A stretch of DNA of 7,103 nucleotides from an uncultured Asticcacaulis sp. (GTDB lineage: Bacteria; Pseudomonadota; Alphaproteobacteria; Caulobacterales; Caulobacteraceae): NCBI GenBank assembly GCA_946482045.1, contig CAMLPZ010000224.1:1-7103 (forward strand), written 5' to 3'. How positions within the stretch are numbered: position 1 is the stretch's first letter; each line of letters begins with the position of its first letter. Position numbers and translations under genes: made by a program. Under the pieces are notes generated by a model. The model searched no databases. It was given only the letters and a program-made list of their open reading frames with translations, and was not told the DNA's origin. This document shows positions 5,817 to 7,103 of this stretch, piece by piece.

Positions 5817-6032
5817 TTAAAAATCGACCGCAATACCCTTGCGTTCCCAGTCGCCATAGCGCGTCGGTTCGGGACCCTTTGGCCCGCCATCCTCTTCAGC
5901 CATTATCTGCGCCTCGGCTTCCGCCAGTGCCCGGCGTTCGGCGGCTTCCGCCAAGGCGCGCTGCGCTTCGGGCGTCAGCACCTTTTGCATGACCTGGCTC
6001 AGGTCGGCGGGCTTTTCGGTTTCAGATGACAT
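5817..6032 (-). CDS. DUF1674 protein, SdhAF4-like succinate dehydrogenase assembly factor
   Basis: This 71-residue protein ends in the hallmark DUF1674 segment: [12 protein letters not shown] at 55-66, then a terminal DF. The middle (about 20-46) is an Ala/Glu-rich probable helix, and there is no signal peptide or membrane segment. The eukaryotic homologue SDHAF4 (yeast Sdh8) binds the flavoprotein subunit of succinate dehydrogenase and supports its assembly; bacterial members are thought to act likewise on SdhA. The start is ATG at 6032 on the minus strand. Only a weak purine run, AAGGG about a dozen bases upstream, could serve as a ribosome site. It diverges from htpX across 82 bp and converges on pyrF. 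The family call is strong; the role in this organism is inferred from homologues. Confidence 0.88.
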   Translation of the reverse strand: MSSETEKPADLSQVMQKVLTPEAQRALAEAAERRALAEAEAQIMAEEDGGPKGPEPTRYGDWERKGIAVDF

Positions 6033-6044
6033 TTTCGTAAGGCC

Positions 6045-6073
6045 CTTGGAGATGCAAGGTTATTTTCCCATAT
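6045..6073 (+). promoter_or_regulatory. Candidate heat-shock (sigma-32/RpoH) promoter of htpX
   Basis: CTTGGA (6045-6050) matches the sigma-32 -35 core CTTGAA at five of six positions. TCCCATAT (6066-6073) matches the -10 CCCCATnT with one change, after a 15-base spacer. That spacing lies in the known 13-15 range. Transcription would begin near 6080, giving a leader of about 35 bases. htpX is a heat-shock gene in E. coli, so motif and gene agree. Confidence 0.55.
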
Positions 6074-6114
6074 CTAGTCCTCAACCTGCAACAACTCAAG
6101 GAACCGATATCATT

Positions 6115-7023
6115 ATGAACCCGTTGAAGACCTGGATTTTGCTGGCTGGCCTGACCGCATTGTTCGGCGCCATCGGCTTTGCCCTGGCCGGCCCCACGGG
6201 TATGCTCATCGCGCTCGGCTTAGGCATCGCGATGAACCTGTTCACCTACTGGAACTCGGACAAGATGGTGCTGCGCATGTATCGCGCCGAGCCCGTCGAT
6301 CCCAACACCACGCATCCCTTGCTGCGCAACTATTACCGCGACATCGAGGAACTGAGTAGCCGCGCCCAGCTTCCGATGCCGAAGGTCTACATCATGCACA
6401 GCGACCAGCCGAACGCTTTTGCCACTGGCCGTAACCCGCAGAATGCCGCCGTCTGTGCGACGACGGGTCTGCTGGAAATGCTCGACCGCAGCGAAATCCG
6501 CGGCGTCATGGCGCACGAACTGGCGCACGTCAAAAACCGCGACACCCTGGTCATGACCATCACAGCTTCGATCGCTGGCGCCATCTCGTCGATCGCCAAC
6601 TTCGCCATGTTCTTCGGCGGATCGAACAATGACGAGGAGGGCAACAATAACATATTTGCCTCGCTGGCCCTGATGATCCTGGCACCAATCGCCGCCATGC
6701 TGGTCCAGATGGCCATTTCGCGAACGCGCGAGTACGAAGCCGACCGCGTCGGTGGTGAAATCGCCGGCGACCCGGAGGCGCTGGCCCGCGCTCTGCACAA
6801 GATCGAATCGTATGCGCGCGGCACCTACAACCATGGCGCCGAGCGCAATCCGGCTTCGGCGCACATGTTCATCATCAACCCGCTGAACGGTCGCAACATG
6901 GACAACCTGTTTTCGACCCACCCGAATACGGGCAACCGGATCGAAGCCCTGATGAAGCTGGCGACCGACCTGCGTCGCCGCCCGCAGCAAAAGGGATTTA
7001 CGAGCGTCCCCGCGACGGAATAA
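6115..7023 (+). CDS. htpX: Membrane zinc metalloprotease HtpX (M48 family)
   Basis: From ATG 6115 the protein has 302 residues. Two N-terminal membrane helices lie at about 6-24 and 28-46. The zinc site HELAH is at 134-138, with Glu135 catalytic. Two further hydrophobic segments follow at about 145-167 and 181-201. The EXXXD motif REYEAD supplies the third ligand, Glu206, and Asp210. The [13 protein letters not shown] stretch at 101-113 is typical of HtpX. The enzyme degrades damaged or misfolded inner-membrane proteins, acting with FtsH. AAGGAA (6098-6103) precedes ATG 6115 by eleven bases. An in-frame ATG at 5989 is rejected, because the extension would run antisense through the DUF1674 gene and the intergenic promoter. 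A sigma-32-like promoter precedes the gene. Confidence 0.95.
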   Translation: MNPLKTWILLAGLTALFGAIGFALAGPTGMLIALGLGIAMNLFTYWNSDKMVLRMYRAEPVDPNTTHPLLRNYYRDIEELSSRAQLPMPKVYIMHSDQPNAFATGRNPQNAAVCATTGLLEMLDRSEIRGVMAHELAHVKNRDTLVMTITASIAGAISSIANFAMFFGGSNNDEEGNNNIFASLALMILAPIAAMLVQMAISRTREYEADRVGGEIAGDPEALARALHKIESYARGTYNHGAERNPASAHMFIINPLNGRNMDNLFSTHPNTGNRIEALMKLATDLRRRPQQKGFTSVPATE

Positions 7024-7027
7024 TTGG

Positions 7028-7045
7028 CATTTCGCTTGCGAAATG
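7028..7045. repeat. Small inverted repeat after htpX
   Basis: CATTTCG (7028-7034) and CGAAATG (7039-7045) are exact complements around CTTG. It begins four bases after the htpX stop. No T-run follows, so terminator activity is uncertain. It resembles the hairpin at 5717-5732 in form and position. Confidence 0.55.
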
Positions 7046-7047
7046 AC

Positions 7048-7103
7048 GGGAGGGGGGTAAAGACCCTCGATAGTTTCCCCCTCCCACCGCCTCCGGCGGT
7101 CCC
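7048..7103. repeat. GC-rich intergenic repeat with two hairpins, cut by the window end
   Basis: GGGAGGGGG (7048-7056) pairs exactly with CCCCCTCCC (7077-7085) across a 20-base loop. It is followed by ACCGCC (7086-7091) pairing with GGCGGT (7095-7100). The CCCTCCC-ACCGCC-GGCGGT-CCC pattern resembles the reverse complement of 5743-5810, suggesting members of one dispersed repeat family in opposite orientations. It may also serve as the htpX transcript end. Confidence 0.5.

Noticed and set aside
5989..6114. Longer htpX start at 5989
   Set aside because: It would overlap the DUF1674 gene antisense and the promoter region. ATG 6115 has a ribosome site and gives the usual HtpX N-terminal helix.
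6220..6990. 256-codon open frame on the minus strand inside htpX
   Set aside because: It is fully antisense to htpX, whose HELAH and EXXXD motifs are intact. The translation is His/Val/Arg-rich without domain features.
1..7103. Mobile element, CRISPR array, defence or biosynthetic cluster
   Set aside because: No transposase, integrase, direct-repeat array, toxin-antitoxin pair or defence gene was seen. All recognised genes are household functions.

Overview
The window looks like ordinary chromosomal DNA from an alphaproteobacterium, most likely a Caulobacterales member. A moderate-GC genus such as Asticcacaulis is a guess from protein style and base composition, not a demonstrated identity. 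Supporting signs are the rnd-lptC-lptA-lptB gene order, the short HRDC-less RNase D, a DUF1674 (SdhAF4-like) gene divergent from htpX, and intergenic palindromes of a type common in alphaproteobacteria. I see no mobile element, tRNA, rRNA or CRISPR array.

Region 1 (1-2950, + strand). A probable last 13 codons of an upstream gene are followed by a palindromic repeat. Then come a DEDDy exonuclease (RNase D type) and the lipopolysaccharide export genes lptC, lptA and lptB. LptB is the ATPase, LptC the inner-membrane-anchored bridge component and LptA the periplasmic bridge protein; with LptFG (not in this window) they move LPS to the outer membrane. lptC, lptA and lptB are 30 and 17 bp apart and read as one operon. 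Between rnd and lptC lies a composite palindromic repeat ending in a perfect 12-bp stem. It sits in the 5' leader of lptC and creates a false upstream start codon.

Region 2 (2951-3306). This is a 356-bp gap after lptB, the place where many alphaproteobacteria carry rpoN. It holds no convincing gene. It does contain a perfect 14-bp inverted repeat whose left arm can also pair with a site about 30 bases downstream. This is the least explained part of the window.

Region 3 (3307-5687). A short-chain dehydrogenase (+) converges on a MarC-family membrane protein (-), which diverges from pyrF (+), the orotidine 5'-phosphate decarboxylase of pyrimidine synthesis.

Region 4 (5688-7103). A GC-rich repeat with a large hairpin separates pyrF from a convergent DUF1674 gene (-), a likely assembly factor for succinate dehydrogenase. 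Divergent from it is htpX (+), a membrane zinc protease of protein quality control, preceded by a good match to a heat-shock (sigma-32) promoter. After htpX the window ends in another set of GC-rich hairpins resembling the one after pyrF.

No new biological system is evident. The second looks worth taking are the lptB-SDR intergenic structure, the repeat-derived lptC leader, and the htpX promoter.
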